NCBI GenBank assembly: GCA_016794595.1
Contig: JAEUJN010000035.1
Coordinates: forward strand, 1 to 64,000
Reading direction: 5' to 3'
Source of the DNA: Kineosporiaceae bacterium
Lineage (GTDB): Bacteria > Actinomycetota > Actinomycetes > Actinomycetales > Kineosporiaceae
Length of the DNA stretch: 64,000 bases
How positions within the stretch are numbered: the first letter of the stretch is position 1; each line of letters opens with the position of its first letter. The position numbers and the translations under genes are program-made. Of the stretch, positions 15,112 through 25,538 are shown one piece after another. The notes under the pieces are model-generated. The model searched no databases. It saw nothing but the letters and a program-made list of their open reading frames with translations, and was not told the DNA's origin.

Positions 15112-15223
15112 CCGTCGAGCCTACGCCGCGGACGGCTCGGTCCGGCGGAGGTCGCCGACCACGGGCCGGCGATGTCCGCCGGTATCGGCCCGGCTCAGCC
15201 GGCTCGGCTCGGCTCGCCCGGGC

Positions 15224-16654
15224 TCAGCCGACGGCGACCGCGCGCAGGGCGTCGGCGAGATCTGGCCGGACCCGGGCCTGGAGGCGGGTCCCGTTCTCGT
15301 GGTGCTCGGTGCCCAGCACCTCGCCCTCGGAGTGGACCCGGCTGATCAGATCTCCGCGCTGGTAGGGCACGACCAGGTCGATCTCGATGCTCGGGCGGGG
15401 CAGCTCGGTCGCGATGACTTCTGCCAGCTCCTCGAAGCCCACCCCGGACCGCGCCGAGACGGCCACCGATCCCTTCTCGCGGCGCAACAGGCGCTCGACC
15501 TGGTCGGCGTCGGCGGCGTCCACCTTGTTGATCACGACGATCTCGCGGACGGCGCTCGCCCCGACCTCGGCCAGCACGGTGCGAACAGCGGCCAGTTGCC
15601 CCTCGGGATCCGCGTGAGACCCGTCGACCACGTGCAGCACGAGGTCGGCATCGGCCACCTCTTCCAGCGTGGACCGGAACGCCTCCACCAGCTGATGCGG
15701 CAGGCGGCGCACGAACCCGACGGTGTCGGTGAGGGTGTAGGTCCGCCCGTCGGAGGTCTGGGCCCGGCGGACCGTGGGGTCCAGCGTGGCGAACAGCGCG
15801 TCCTCGACCAGCACCCCGGCCCCGGTGAGCCGGTTGAGGATGCTCGACTTGCCGGCGTTGGTGTAGCCCGCAATCGCCACCGAGGGGATCGCGTGCCGAC
15901 GCCGTCCCGAACGCTTGGTGTCGCGGGCGGCCTTCATCGCGTGGATCTGACGACGCAGCTTGGCCATCCGGGTACGAATGCGCCGCCGGTCCAGTTCGAT
16001 CTTGGTCTCACCCGGCCCGCGAGACCCGATGCCCTCACCGCCGGCCACCCGGCCACCGGCCTGACGGGACATCGACTCACCCCAGCCGCGCAGGCGCGGC
16101 AGCAGATACTCGAGCTGGGCCAGCTCGACCTGGGCCTTGCCCTCCTTGGACTTGGCGTGTTGGGCGAAGATGTCCAGGATCAGCGCGGTCCGGTCGATCA
16201 CCTTGACCTTGACCACGTCCTCCAGCCCGCGGCGCTGGGACGGTGACAGGTCACCGTCACAGATCACCGTGTCCGCGCCGGAGGAGGCCACCAGCTCACG
16301 CAGCTCCTCGGCCTTGCCCGAGCCGAGCCAGGTGCCCGGATCCGGGGTGTCCCGGCGCTGCAGGACGCCGTCCAGCACCGCCGAGCCGGCGGTCTCGGCC
16401 AGTGCGGCCAGCTCCCGCAGCGAGATCTCGGCGCCCTCGGCGGTGTCGGAGGACCCACCGAACAGCCCTGCCAGCACGACGCGCTCGAGCCGCAACTGGC
16501 GGTACTCGACCTCGGTGACGTCGGCGAGCTCGGTCGACAGCCCGGCCACTCGGCGCAGCGCCCGGCGGTCGGCGAGGTCGAGTTGGTCGCCGTCCCAGTC
16601 GGTGGTGGAGGCGGCGGTCGGGGTGGTGGTCGAGGTGGTGGAAGGGGTATCCAT
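15224..16654 (-). CDS. hflX: Ribosome-associated GTPase HflX
   Basis: 476 residues from ATG. The N-terminal HflX domain contains the GSGKAEEL and QRRGLEDVVKVKVIDRTALI segments, followed by a long coiled region starting GSRGPGETKIELDRRRIRTR. The G domain (about residues 255-420) has G1 GYTNAGKS, G3 DTVGFVRRLPHQLVEAF and G4 NKVD. HflX binds the E site of stalled 70S ribosomes and splits them after stress. Next gene on the strand is dinG. The gene is divergent from an RsmC-like methyltransferase. Confidence 0.95.
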   Translation of the reverse strand: MDTPSTTSTTTPTAASTTDWDGDQLDLADRRALRRVAGLSTELADVTEVEYRQLRLERVVLAGLFGGSSDTAEGAEISLRELAALAETAGSAVLDGVLQRRDTPDPGTWLGSGKAEELRELVASSGADTVICDGDLSPSQRRGLEDVVKVKVIDRTALILDIFAQHAKSKEGKAQVELAQLEYLLPRLRGWGESMSRQAGGRVAGGEGIGSRGPGETKIELDRRRIRTRMAKLRRQIHAMKAARDTKRSGRRRHAIPSVAIAGYTNAGKSSILNRLTGAGVLVEDALFATLDPTVRRAQTSDGRTYTLTDTVGFVRRLPHQLVEAFRSTLEEVADADLVLHVVDGSHADPEGQLAAVRTVLAEVGASAVREIVVINKVDAADADQVERLLRREKGSVAVSARSGVGFEELAEVIATELPRPSIEIDLVVPYQRGDLISRVHSEGEVLGTEHHENGTRLQARVRPDLADALRAVAVG

Positions 16655-16759
16655 AACGGTTCTAGCCTGTCAGGCATCCTGCGGTGACGCCACGTGATTA
16701 CCCGGCGCGCTGCGATGGCCGGTGCGAGGTCCGTGTGCCCTGCCGCCTACGCTGGGCCG

Positions 16760-17410
16760 GTGTCCTCGGGTGAGCACTACTTCAGCGACCGGCCCCACGA
16801 GTCGGCCCCCCGGCGCACCCTGCCGGTGAGTCTGGCCGGGCGCGAGGTGGAACTGGTCACCTCCGGTCACGTGTTCAGTGGGGATCGGCTCGACCTGGGC
16901 ACCCGGGTGCTCCTGCGCGACGTGCCGGCGCCCCCGCCCAGCGGAGACCTGCTCGACCTCGGCTGCGGATGGGGACCGCTCGCCCTGACCCTGGCGCTGC
17001 TCTCGCCGGGGGCGCGGGTCTGGGCGGTCGACGTCAACCCGCTGGCCCGCGAGCTGACTGCGGAGAACGCCGGCCGGCTGGGCCTGCGCAACGTCAGAGT
17101 CATTGCGCCGCAGGAGGTTTTGGACGACGTCCGGTTCACCACCATCTGGTCGAACCCGCCGATCCGCATCGGCAAGGCCGCCCTGCACGCGCTGCTGGAG
17201 CACTGGCTGGCCCGGCTGACGGACGACGGTCACGCCTACCTGGTCGTGCAGCGGCACCTCGGCGCCGATTCGCTCCAGGCCTGGCTCGCCCAGCACCTGG
17301 CCACCCGGCACCTGACCGCACCTCACGCGGACCCGCTGCCACGGCACGGCGTCCGGCGGCTGGGCAGCGCCAAGGGCTACCGGGTGCTCGAGGTACGGCC
17401 CGCCCGGTGA
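16760..17410 (+). CDS. RsmC-like class I methyltransferase (16S rRNA m2G type)
   Basis: 216 residues from a GTG at 16760 (SSGEHYFSDRP); the frame is open upstream, but the added residues are not family-like. It has the conserved start EHYFSDRP, the S-adenosylmethionine pocket LLDLGCGWGPLALTLA (about residue 65), the VWAVDVNPLA acidic loop, and the base-flipping motif SNPPIRIGK. These match RsmC/RlmG enzymes that make N2-methylguanosine in rRNA, here the single-domain form found in actinomycetes. There is no clear ribosome site, so leaderless translation is possible. Its end faces dapF with 28 bases between. Confidence 0.82.
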   Translation: MSSGEHYFSDRPHESAPRRTLPVSLAGREVELVTSGHVFSGDRLDLGTRVLLRDVPAPPPSGDLLDLGCGWGPLALTLALLSPGARVWAVDVNPLARELTAENAGRLGLRNVRVIAPQEVLDDVRFTTIWSNPPIRIGKAALHALLEHWLARLTDDGHAYLVVQRHLGADSLQAWLAQHLATRHLTAPHADPLPRHGVRRLGSAKGYRVLEVRPAR

Positions 17411-17438
17411 CCCTGGCTCGGCACCGGCCCCTCCCAGA

Positions 17439-18383
17439 TCACTGGCCGGTGAGCGTGCCCTCGGCGACGATGCGGGCCGGGCCGAGAAGCTCGGCGCTCT
17501 CCCCCGTCCAGGCGGAGCCTGCGGGGACGCGCACCCGCAACCGGCCACCGGGAACGTCGACCGTCCACTCGTCCGGGGCCGCCGCGCCACCCCAGAATCG
17601 GGCCGCGAGCACCGAGGCGACGGCGCCGGTGCCACAGGAGCGGGTCTCCCCCGAGCCGCGCTCGTGCACGCGCATCGCCAGGTGTCCCAACGGCCGGTCG
17701 TCGCCGTCCCGGCCGACCCCGTGCCCGGGCAGGACCACCTCGACGTTGGCGCCGTCCGGTGCGGTCGGGTCCAGCACCGGCGCCTGGCTCAGGTCGAGTG
17801 CGTGCAGGGTGTCGAGGTCGGGCACGGCCACCACGACGTGCGGGTTGCCGACGTTCACCGACAGCCCCGCGTGGGCGACCGGTGACCCGGGTAGGTGGAC
17901 CGTGCGGTCGCTGCCCGACTCGGCGGCCGCCGGTCCCGCATCGATCCGCCAGGGGCCGAGGTCGACCGCGAACTGCTCGCCCTCGCGGCGCACGACCCGC
18001 ACCCCGGCCCGGGTGTCGATGGCGACACTCTCGCCGTCCGCGAGCCTGAGCAGCCCGGCATGCATCAGGTAGGCGACGAACACCCGGATGCCGTTGCCGC
18101 ACATCTCTGCCAGCGACCCGTCGGCGTTGCGGTAGTCCATGAACCACGGCGCGCCTCCGGCCTCACCCGCCGGCAGCCGGACCACGCGCAGGATCCCGTC
18201 CGCGCCGATCCCGGCCCGGCGGTCGCACACGGCTCGGACGTCGTGCTCGTCCAGTTCCAGCCGATCGTCGGGGTCGGGCAGGATCACGAAGTCGTTCTCG
18301 GTGCCGTGCCCCTTCGCCCACCGCACCCCCGCCAGCCTCTGGCTGCCGAGGTGCGAGGGGCTCGTCGAGGCGATCGAGGTCAT
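17439..18383 (-). CDS. dapF: Diaminopimelate epimerase
   Basis: 314 residues from an ATG at 18383 that overlaps the miaA stop (ATGA). It interconverts LL- and meso-diaminopimelate for lysine and peptidoglycan. Both catalytic cysteines are present: [17 protein letters not shown] and [14 protein letters not shown]. The start of the fold shows [12 protein letters not shown], and [10 protein letters not shown] lies between. Together with dapA further along in this window it belongs to the lysine/cell-wall pathway, although the two are 35 kb apart. Confidence 0.95.
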   Translation of the reverse strand: MTSIASTSPSHLGSQRLAGVRWAKGHGTENDFVILPDPDDRLELDEHDVRAVCDRRAGIGADGILRVVRLPAGEAGGAPWFMDYRNADGSLAEMCGNGIRVFVAYLMHAGLLRLADGESVAIDTRAGVRVVRREGEQFAVDLGPWRIDAGPAAAESGSDRTVHLPGSPVAHAGLSVNVGNPHVVVAVPDLDTLHALDLSQAPVLDPTAPDGANVEVVLPGHGVGRDGDDRPLGHLAMRVHERGSGETRSCGTGAVASVLAARFWGGAAAPDEWTVDVPGGRLRVRVPAGSAWTGESAELLGPARIVAEGTLTGQ

Positions 18384-19366
18384 GCCGTACAGATTCGCAC
18401 AGCCTGCTCGACCAGGTCGGTCACGTCGTGGTTCACCCAGGCGATGCGATGGTCGCGCCCGAACCAGGACTGTTGACGCCGCGCGAACCGCCGCGTGGCC
18501 ACGATCGTGTCCGAGCGGGCAGCCGCTTCGTCCAGCTCGCCGTCCAGGAGTGCCAGCACCTGGGCGTAACCCAGTGCGCGCGAAGCGGTTCGGCCTCTGC
18601 GCAGGCCCTCTGCGACCAGCCCGGTGACCTCGGCCACCAGCCCGGCCCCCCACATCCGGTCCACTCGGCGCTCGATCCGCTCATCCAGCACCGGGCGCGG
18701 CACGCTCAGGCCGACCTGCACCGTGGGCTGGTGATACTCGCCCGTCGGCAGGGTCGCGGTGAACGGCCGTCCGGTGAGCGTGATCACCTCCAGCGCTCGC
18801 ACGATGCGGCGCCCGTTGCCGGGCAGGATCGCCCGCGCCGCGGCCGGATCATGGCGGGCCAGGCGGTCGTGCAGCGCAGCGGCACCCACCCGCGCGAGCT
18901 CCGCCTCCAGGTCGGCCCGGACGGCGGGGTCGGTGGGCGGGATGTCGAGGGTGTCCAGGACGGCCCGCACGTAGAGCCCGGACCCGCCGGCCAGGATCGG
19001 CCGCCGTCCCCGCCCGCGGATCGCGGCGATGGCCGCACGGGCGTGGCGTTGAAAGGTGGCCACGCTGGCCTCCTGGGTCACCCCCAGGACGTCGAGTTGA
19101 TGGTGCGGGACGCCACGCCGCTCGGCGGGGGTCAGCTTGGCGGTTCCGATGTCCATCCCGCGGTAGAGCTGCAGGGCATCGGCGTTGACCACCTCGCCGT
19201 CCAGTCGCAATGCCAGCTCGACTGCCAGGTCGGACTTGCCGGACGCCGTGGGGCCGACGACCGCGATCAGCGATCCGGCCCCACCCAGGTCGGCAGCACT
19301 CCGAGCCCTGTCGGCGGCGGTGGTGGGCTCGCGGATCACCTCGTGAGTCTGGCACGACCGGCCCAC
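18380..19366 (-). CDS. miaA: tRNA dimethylallyltransferase
   Basis: 328 residues; start uncertain, since the first 25 or so residues are not conserved and a later start before AGSLIAVVG is possible. P-loop [15 protein letters not shown], then [20 protein letters not shown] and the PHHQLDVL motif identify MiaA, which transfers dimethylallyl to A37 of tRNAs reading UNN codons. The product is the substrate of MiaB, encoded about 500 bases upstream on the same strand. The stop overlaps the dapF start. Confidence 0.94.
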   Translation of the reverse strand: MGRSCQTHEVIREPTTAADRARSAADLGGAGSLIAVVGPTASGKSDLAVELALRLDGEVVNADALQLYRGMDIGTAKLTPAERRGVPHHQLDVLGVTQEASVATFQRHARAAIAAIRGRGRRPILAGGSGLYVRAVLDTLDIPPTDPAVRADLEAELARVGAAALHDRLARHDPAAARAILPGNGRRIVRALEVITLTGRPFTATLPTGEYHQPTVQVGLSVPRPVLDERIERRVDRMWGAGLVAEVTGLVAEGLRRGRTASRALGYAQVLALLDGELDEAAARSDTIVATRRFARRQQSWFGRDHRIAWVNHDVTDLVEQAVRICTA

Positions 19367-19440
19367 GGCGAACGGGCATGATGTTGGTGCACGCCGCGAA
19401 CCGTTCGCAGCGGCGATCCGATCACGGGAGACACCACGAG

Positions 19441-19719
19441 ATGAGCGCGTTCGACAACCTGAAGAACAAGGCCGCAGAGCTCGCCGACCAGGCCAAGGAG
19501 CAGCTGGCCCACGCGACCGAGGCCGCCAAGTCCGGCCTGGAGAGCGCCAAGGACAACCTCGAGAGCGTCTCGGACGCGGCCATCGAGAAGGCCGGGGACG
19601 CGGTGGACGCGGTCACCGGGGGCAAGTTCGCCGACAAGGTGGACGCGGTGCAGGCCAAGGCCGACGACCTGATCAAGGGCCGCGAGCCGGGTGCCGCCGC
19701 CGAGGAGCCGCAGGCCTGA
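19441..19719 (+). CDS. MT0933-type small helical protein (annotated antitoxin family)
   Basis: 92 residues from an ATG at 19441. It is almost wholly helical and charged: [20 protein letters not shown], repeated Ala/Lys/Glu/Asp heptads, then the family signature [20 protein letters not shown]. This matches the MT0933/Rv0909-like family (PF14013), named antitoxin from a Mycobacterium tuberculosis pair. No toxin-like gene lies next to it here; both neighbours are tRNA-modification genes on the other strand. A stand-alone stress or LEA-like role is as likely as an antitoxin role. Confidence 0.75.
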   Translation: MSAFDNLKNKAAELADQAKEQLAHATEAAKSGLESAKDNLESVSDAAIEKAGDAVDAVTGGKFADKVDAVQAKADDLIKGREPGAAAEEPQA

Positions 19720-19756
19720 GATCGGCGGCGCGGCACAGCGGCGCCGACCCCTGACC

Positions 19757-19806
19757 GATCGCCGCGAGGTCGTCCGCGCTGCGGCGCGGCCGGACTCGCG
19801 GCGATC
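19757..19806. terminator. Bidirectional stem-loop between converging genes
   Basis: GATCGCCGCGAG (19757-19768) and CTCGCGGCGATC (19795-19806) form a perfect 12-bp stem with a 26-base GC-rich loop. It sits between the stop of the MT0933-type gene (plus) and the miaB stop (minus), as expected for a shared terminator. Confidence 0.7.
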
Positions 19807-19856
19807 CGGGTCGGCCTCTCGGGAAACGGGCGATCGGGGTCCCGCCCGCCGAGCGG

Positions 19857-21383
19857 TCAGAGCAGGGGCAGCGGAGTTCGTCCCTGCACGGTCCCCGGGG
19901 TCGACGCGCGATCGACCCGTGCCACCGCGGCACGCTCGGCCCAGGCATCGCCGGCCCGAGTGCGCCGGACGGCGAACGGTCCGCCGTTCAGCGCGGCATC
20001 CGCGACCAGGTGGTGGGGGGCTCCGTAGGTGACCTGCACGGTGACCAGGTCACCGGGACGAGGCACCGGAGCCGGTGCTCGCTGCGAGCCGGGCGGGTGC
20101 GGCGGCAATGCGAAGTGCACCAGGCGACCGTCCTGGGCCCGGCCGGACAGGCGGGCGGTCGCGGCGTCCTTGCGCCCCTCCCCCTCGGCCACCAACACCT
20201 CGAGCCGGCGCCCCTCTTGGGCACGGTTCTCTGCCCAGGAGATCTCCTCCTGCACGGCCACCAAGCGCTCGTACCGTTCCTGCACAACGGCTTTGGCGAC
20301 CTGGTCGGGCAGGTCGGCGGCTGGCGTCCCCGGTCGGGGTGAGTACTGGAAGGTGAACGCCTGGGCGAACCGGGCGGCGGCGACGACCTCGAGCGTCTCG
20401 GCGAAGTCCTGTTCGGTCTCACCGGGGAAGCCGACGATGACGTCGGTGCTGATCGCGGCGTCCGGGATGGCGGCGCGCACCCGGTCGAGGATGGCGAGGA
20501 AGCGGTCGGAGCGGTACGAGCGGCGCATCGCCTTGAGGATGCGGTCGGAGCCGGATTGCAGCGGCATGTGCAGTTGCGGCATCACGTTGGCGGTGGCGGC
20601 CATCGCCTCGATCACGTCGTCGGTGAAGGCCGCCGGGTGAGGGCTGGTGAACCGCACCCGCTCGAGCCCCTCGACCCCGCCGCAGGCCCGCAGCAGCTTG
20701 GCGAAGGCGCCCCGATCGCCGAACTCGACGCCATAGGTGTTCACGTTCTGGCCCAGCAGCGTGACCTCGATCGCCCCCTCGGCGACCAGGGCCTCCACCT
20801 CGGCCAGGATCTCGCCCGGGCGCCGGTCACGCTCGCTGCCGCGCAGGCTCGGCACGATGCAGAAGGTGCAGGTGTTGTTGCACCCCACGCTGATCGACAC
20901 CCACCCCGCGTACGGCGACTCCCGGCGGGTGGGCAGTGTGGAGGGAAAGGTCTGCAACGCCTCGACGATCTCGACCTGGGCCTCGTGGTTGTGTCGGGCA
21001 CGGTCGAGCAGGGCGGGCAGCGAGCCGAGGTTGTGGGTTCCGAACACCACGTCGACCCAGGGGGCGCGCCGCACGATGGCGTCCCGGTCCTTCTGGGCCA
21101 GGCAGCCCCCGACCGCGATCTGCAGGCCCGGCCGAGCGGCCTTGGCCGGGGCCAGGTGACCGAGGTTGCCGTAGAGCTTGTTGTCGGCGTTCTCGCGCAC
21201 GGCGCAGGTGTTGAACACGACGACGTCAGGCTCGGCGCCGTCCTCGGCACGGGTGTAGCCGGCGCCCTCGAGCAGCCCCGAGATGCGCTCGGAGTCGTGG
21301 ACGTTCATCTGGCAGCCGTACGTGCGCACCTGGTAGGTGTGCCCGGCGGCCGGCTCGTCGGTGGCGGGGGCGGGAGTCGTCAT
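19857..21383 (-). CDS. miaB: tRNA-2-methylthio-N6-dimethylallyladenosine synthase
   Basis: 508 residues from ATG. Methylthiotransferase domain with cysteines in [29 protein letters not shown] and VGGCLAQKD for the auxiliary 4Fe-4S cluster. The radical-SAM core has CNNTCTFC, and a TRAM domain follows. It adds a methylthio group to i6A37 made by MiaA. The last 60 residues are an actinomycete-type extension without known motif. RimO at 40279-41808 is the ribosomal-protein paralogue, so both methylthiotransferases are in this window. Confidence 0.96.
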   Translation of the reverse strand: MTTPAPATDEPAAGHTYQVRTYGCQMNVHDSERISGLLEGAGYTRAEDGAEPDVVVFNTCAVRENADNKLYGNLGHLAPAKAARPGLQIAVGGCLAQKDRDAIVRRAPWVDVVFGTHNLGSLPALLDRARHNHEAQVEIVEALQTFPSTLPTRRESPYAGWVSISVGCNNTCTFCIVPSLRGSERDRRPGEILAEVEALVAEGAIEVTLLGQNVNTYGVEFGDRGAFAKLLRACGGVEGLERVRFTSPHPAAFTDDVIEAMAATANVMPQLHMPLQSGSDRILKAMRRSYRSDRFLAILDRVRAAIPDAAISTDVIVGFPGETEQDFAETLEVVAAARFAQAFTFQYSPRPGTPAADLPDQVAKAVVQERYERLVAVQEEISWAENRAQEGRRLEVLVAEGEGRKDAATARLSGRAQDGRLVHFALPPHPPGSQRAPAPVPRPGDLVTVQVTYGAPHHLVADAALNGGPFAVRRTRAGDAWAERAAVARVDRASTPGTVQGRTPLPLL

Positions 21384-21443
21384 GACCCGGCCAGCCTACG
21401 GGCAGGACGCCGAGCAGTCCCTGCGCTCCCGGGCCCGTACTCG

Positions 21444-22358
21444 TCAGGGCTGGGTTCGCCCCGGCGGTGGAGCGGCGTGGAGCACTTCCAGTTCCGGTTC
21501 CGGTCCGGTGGCCAGTGGCCCGGCCGCACCCTGGTCGCCCAGGCGGCGGGACATCCGGCGGTCCACCGCCATGGCCAGATGGGTCAGGCCGACGTTGAGC
21601 AGGATGAACATCAGGGCCACCACCAGGTAGGCGGGCACGGTGTTGGAGTAGGCGGAACCGAGCGTCTTACCCCAGGTCAGGAGCTCCTGGTAGAGGATCG
21701 CGTACCCGAGGGCGGAGTCCTTCAGGGCCACCACGAACTGCCCGATCAGCGCCGGCAACATGTGGCGCAGCGCCTGCGGCAGTTGAACCAGCCGCAGCGT
21801 CTGGCCCCGGGTCAGCCCGATGGACAGCCCCGCCTCGCCTTGCCCCTTCGGCAGGTTCCGGACGCCGGCGCGGACGAGCTCGGCCACGACCGACCCGTTG
21901 TACAGGGTCAGCGCGGTGACCACGGCCACCAGCGGGACCTGGCTGTCCGGGATGGCATCGATCGTGGGGTACACGCCGAACCCCAGGAAGAGCATCATGA
22001 TCAATACCGGGACGGCGCGGAAGAACTCCACGATCACCCCGCAGGCCCAGCGCACGGCTGCGTTGTGCGAGAGCCGGCCGGTGCCGAACAGGAGGCCGAA
22101 CGCCCCCGCCAGCGCGATGGAGAACACCGCGGCCTTCACAGTGGCCCACAGCCCCAGCAGCAGGTACTCGCTCCAGACGGCCGGATCGGTTAGGAACGGG
22201 GTCCACAGCGCGGAGTCGAGCTGCCCGGCGTCGTTCATCTTGCGCACCACGACGAATGCCACTGCCAGGACCAGCAGGGCTCCGAGCACGGTCAGGATCC
22301 GGTGCCGGGCCCTGGCCCTCGGCCCGGGTGCATCGAACAGAACCGCCTGCGCGCTCAT
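21444..22358 (-). CDS. gluD: Glutamate-type ABC transporter permease GluD
   Basis: 304 residues from an ATG at 22358 overlapping the gluC stop (ATGA). Membrane helices at about residues 20-40, 68-90 and three more toward the end; the inner-membrane loop with EAGLSIGLTRGQTLRLVQLP is the EAA motif that docks on the ATPase. The C-terminal 40 residues are hydrophilic and Pro/Gly rich. With GluA, GluB and GluC it imports an acidic or other polar amino acid; the substrate is assigned by similarity of the whole operon. Confidence 0.9.
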   Translation of the reverse strand: MSAQAVLFDAPGPRARARHRILTVLGALLVLAVAFVVVRKMNDAGQLDSALWTPFLTDPAVWSEYLLLGLWATVKAAVFSIALAGAFGLLFGTGRLSHNAAVRWACGVIVEFFRAVPVLIMMLFLGFGVYPTIDAIPDSQVPLVAVVTALTLYNGSVVAELVRAGVRNLPKGQGEAGLSIGLTRGQTLRLVQLPQALRHMLPALIGQFVVALKDSALGYAILYQELLTWGKTLGSAYSNTVPAYLVVALMFILLNVGLTHLAMAVDRRMSRRLGDQGAAGPLATGPEPELEVLHAAPPPGRTQP

Positions 22359-23017
22359 CGCCTCACCGCCAGCCTCTCGGACAGATGGGTGAAGGCGATC
22401 CCGGTGGGCAGGGTCAGGATCACGAACCCGAGGGCGATGATCAGAAAGGCGCCGTAGGAACTGCCCTCGTTCTCCACGATGGTGCTCAGCAACCCGGCCG
22501 CCTCGCTGCCCCCGATCACCTGGGCCACGGTGGTGTTCTTGGTGAGCGCGATCAGGGTCGAGCCCAGGGGTGCGATCGCCCCCCGAAACGCCTGGGGCAG
22601 GATCACCTCGCGCAGACTCTGGCCGAAGGTCAGCCCGATGGACCGGGCGGCCTCGGCCTGGCCGGTCGGGACGGTGTTCACCCCGCTGCGCAACGCCTCG
22701 GCGACGAAGGCTGCGTGATAGACCGAGAGCATCACGACGGCCCATCGAAAGGTGTTGGCGTTGAAGTCCTCCGACAGCTGGAGGCCGACGATGAAGGCCA
22801 GTCCGAGAATGCTCAGCACCATCAGCAGGGTCAGCGGGGTGTTGCGGATCGTGGTGACGTAGAAGGTCCCCAACCCGCGCAGGACGCCGATCGGCGAGAC
22901 CCGCATGACCGCCACCAGGGTGCCGATCACCAGCGAGCCGATGGCCGCCAGCACGGTGTACTTCAGGGTCTCGACGAAGGCACCGAGCACGTTGTACTCG
23001 GTCAGGATGTCGATCAT
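22355..23017 (-). CDS. gluC: Glutamate-type ABC transporter permease GluC
   Basis: 220 residues from an ATG at 23017 (a GTG one codon earlier is also possible) with AGGGGTGA ahead. Five predicted membrane helices; the docking loop is EAARSIGLTFGQSLREVILP. The segment TIRNTPLTLLMV near residue 58 is conserved in the polar amino acid permease (HisMQ) family. It pairs with GluD as heterodimeric channel. It begins 93 bases after gluB and overlaps gluD. Confidence 0.92.
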   Translation of the reverse strand: MIDILTEYNVLGAFVETLKYTVLAAIGSLVIGTLVAVMRVSPIGVLRGLGTFYVTTIRNTPLTLLMVLSILGLAFIVGLQLSEDFNANTFRWAVVMLSVYHAAFVAEALRSGVNTVPTGQAEAARSIGLTFGQSLREVILPQAFRGAIAPLGSTLIALTKNTTVAQVIGGSEAAGLLSTIVENEGSSYGAFLIIALGFVILTLPTGIAFTHLSERLAVRR

Positions 23018-23110
23018 CACTCACCCCTGCCTGTGCGCTCACCTGGTGCGGATGCCGGCCCCGGTCCGGGCGTGCGGGCCACCACGCCCGGACCGGGAGT
23101 CATCGGTCGG

Positions 23111-23947
23111 TCAGGAGCAGGCGTCCGGGGTGGGCGGGTTGCCTGCACCCGGCTTGTAGCCGGCCGGGCCGAGGTTGGCATCGACGGCCTTCTGCCAGTC
23201 ACCGTCCTTGATCATCGAGTTGATCGCATCGGTGATCTTCGTGCACAGGTCGACGTTGCCCTTCTTCAGGCCGATCCCATACCGCTCTTGCGAGAACGTC
23301 TTGCCGACCACCTTGACCTTGCCCTTGTACTGTTCCTGGGCGGCGTAACCGGCCAGGATCGTGTCGTCCGTGGTCAGCGCGTCCACAGCCCTGGAGGTCA
23401 GCGCGGCCATGCACTCGGAGTAGGTGGCGAACTCCTGCAGGTTGACCCCGGGGTTCTGGTCCTTGACCTTCTGGGCGGACGTCGAGCCCTTCACCGAGCA
23501 GAGCTTCTTGCCGGCCAGGGCCTCCGGACCGGTGATGGCGGCCTCGTCGGCCCGGACCAGCAGATCCTGCCCCGCGATCAGGTACGGCCCGGCAAAGCTG
23601 ACCTTCTCCTTGCGGGCGTCGGTGATCGAGTACGTGGCCACGATGAAGTCCACCTGGCCGGTCTCGATCAGACTCTCGCGCTGAGCGCTGGGCGCCTGAA
23701 CCCAGGTGATCTTGTCGGCCGGAGTGCCGAGCTTGCCGGCGACGTAGGTGGCCACATCCACGTCCAGGCCCTTGTACTCGCTGCCCTGCTTGAGTCCCAG
23801 GCCCGGCTGGTCGAACTTGATGCCGACCTTGAGCCCGGCTCCGCTCGCGCTGTCACCGGTGGAGGAGTCGGAGCCACCGCAGGCGGCGAGCCCGACGGCC
23901 AGGGCCGCACAGGCGCTCAGAGCGGCGAGGCGACGACGAGTGATCAT
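23111..23947 (-). CDS. gluB: Glutamate-type solute-binding lipoprotein GluB
   Basis: 278 residues from an ATG at 23947 with AAGGGGA ahead. Lipoprotein signal with basic start (MITRRRLAALSA) and lipobox LAAC, so it is anchored outside the membrane. The binding domain has VGIKFDQPGLGL, VDFIVATYSITDARKEKVSF and YGIGLKKGNVDLC, all typical of family 3 amino acid binding proteins. It delivers substrate to GluCD. Confidence 0.92.
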   Translation of the reverse strand: MITRRRLAALSACAALAVGLAACGGSDSSTGDSASGAGLKVGIKFDQPGLGLKQGSEYKGLDVDVATYVAGKLGTPADKITWVQAPSAQRESLIETGQVDFIVATYSITDARKEKVSFAGPYLIAGQDLLVRADEAAITGPEALAGKKLCSVKGSTSAQKVKDQNPGVNLQEFATYSECMAALTSRAVDALTTDDTILAGYAAQEQYKGKVKVVGKTFSQERYGIGLKKGNVDLCTKITDAINSMIKDGDWQKAVDANLGPAGYKPGAGNPPTPDACS

Positions 23948-24060
23948 CAGTGAGTCCCCTTCTGTCCTTGGTGATCTGCAACCGGAGCGCTCGGCGGTGG
24001 ATACCGCCGGCGGCCGTGGGTCGGTGCGTGACTGGGTCAGCGGATGGGTGGGTCGGCGGG

Positions 24061-24873
24061 TCAATGGGTGAGGATCTTGCTGAGGAAGTCCTTGGCCCGA
24101 TCGGTCTTGGGAGTGGTGAAGAACTCCTGTGGCGGCGCCTGTTCGACGATCTGACCGTCGGACATGAACACCACCCGGTTGGCGGCCTTGCGCGCGAAGC
24201 CCATCTCGTGGGTGACGACGATCATGGTCATGCCACTGCGTGCCAGCTCGACCATGACATCGAGCACCTCGTTGATCATCTCTGGGTCGAGCGCGGAGGT
24301 CGGCTCGTCGAAGAGCATCACCTTGGGGCTCATGGCCAGCGAACGGGCGATGGCCACCCGCTGCTGCTGCCCGCCGGACAGCTGGGCCGGGTACTTGGAC
24401 GCCTGGGCCTGCACACCCACCCGCTCGAGCAACTCACGGGCCCGCTTGTCGGCCTCGGCCTTCGACTGCCGACGGACCTTGATCGGTCCCAGGGTGACGT
24501 TCTCCAGGATGGTCTTGTGAGCGAACAGGTTGAAGCTCTGGAAGACCATGCCCACGTCCGCCCGGAGCTGGGCGAGTTCCTTGCCCTCTTCGGGAAGCGG
24601 CTTGCCGTCGATGCTGATCGATCCGGACTCGAAGGTCTCCAGCCGGTTGATCGTGCGGCACAGGGTCGACTTGCCCGACCCTGAGGGGCCGATCAGGATC
24701 ACGACCTCGCCGCGACCGACCTCGAGATCGATATCCCGGAGCACGTGCAGGTCGCCGAAGTGCTTGTTCACCTTCGACATCACCACGAGTGGCTCGCCCA
24801 TGGCCGGAACATACCGGACCATCAGGTGAGGATCGATCACAGAATCGGACATTGATTCCGGATCGATACTCAT
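24061..24873 (-). CDS. gluA: Glutamate-type ABC transporter ATP-binding protein GluA
   Basis: 270 residues from the first ATG; no start has a clear ribosome site, and the ATG at 24801 ([20 protein letters not shown]) gives the length usual for the family. Walker [12 protein letters not shown]-loop [10 protein letters not shown], signature [16 protein letters not shown], Walker [15 protein letters not shown] and switch histidine VTHEMGF are all intact. It is first of the gluABCD order and energises import through GluCD. Confidence 0.94.
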   Translation of the reverse strand: MSIDPESMSDSVIDPHLMVRYVPAMGEPLVVMSKVNKHFGDLHVLRDIDLEVGRGEVVILIGPSGSGKSTLCRTINRLETFESGSISIDGKPLPEEGKELAQLRADVGMVFQSFNLFAHKTILENVTLGPIKVRRQSKAEADKRARELLERVGVQAQASKYPAQLSGGQQQRVAIARSLAMSPKVMLFDEPTSALDPEMINEVLDVMVELARSGMTMIVVTHEMGFARKAANRVVFMSDGQIVEQAPPQEFFTTPKTDRAKDFLSKILTH

Positions 24874-24970
24874 CGGGATGTTGGTGATGCATCATCTGCT
24901 TCCCCTCGCAGCCGTGCCGAGCAGGGAACTCGAGACTGGCCGGATCACCGGTCTGCGTGCGCTCAGGGGC

Positions 24971-25525
24971 TCACATGTCGTCGTCCACGGCATCGGCGCA
25001 GACCTGCCGCACGGCCCGGCGCGCCACCTCGGCTCCGTAGCCCTTGCGAGCGAGCAGGGAGAGCAATCGCCGATCCCTGCGGGCCGGCTCGTCCCCGCGC
25101 AACGCCGGCAGCCGTCGCCGGCACAGCGCCACGGCCGCCGCGAGTTCGGCGTCCGCGTCGACGACGCCGGCCGCTTCACGCGCCAGTTCGGCGTCCACGC
25201 CCTTGGTGCGCAACTCGTGCTCGAGCGCGCGCCGCGCCAGGCCACGACCGGCGTGTCGGGACTCCACCCACATCCGGGCGAACTCCGCGTCGTCCACCAG
25301 CCCGACCTCCTCGAGGCGGCCGAGGACCTGCTCGGCGACGCCGGCGGGAACATCCCGTCGCGCCATCGCCTCGGCCAGTTGCGCCCGGGTTCGTGGCGCG
25401 GCGGTCAGCTGACGCAGGGCGATTGCCCGGGCCACCGACACCGGATCGGCGTCCGGGGTGAGGTCCGCCGGCGTCCCGGGGGTCGGGCCTGGACTCCCGG
25501 GACGCCGGCGATCGCGCTGAACCAC
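24971..25525 (-). CDS. recX: RecA regulator RecX
   Basis: 184 residues from a GTG 13 bases after the recA stop; the frame runs further back into recA, but that part is a shadow. RecX three-helix repeats are visible: ALRQLTAAPRTRAQLAEAMA, then VDDAEFARMWVESRHAGRGL and RRALEHELRTKGVDAEL. The family binds the RecA filament groove and limits ATPase and strand exchange. Position directly after recA is conserved. Translation is probably coupled to recA. Confidence 0.9.
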   Translation of the reverse strand: MVQRDRRRPGSPGPTPGTPADLTPDADPVSVARAIALRQLTAAPRTRAQLAEAMARRDVPAGVAEQVLGRLEEVGLVDDAEFARMWVESRHAGRGLARRALEHELRTKGVDAELAREAAGVVDADAELAAAVALCRRRLPALRGDEPARRDRRLLSLLARKGYGAEVARRAVRQVCADAVDDDM

Positions 25526-25538
25526 GGTTGGGGCCGAC

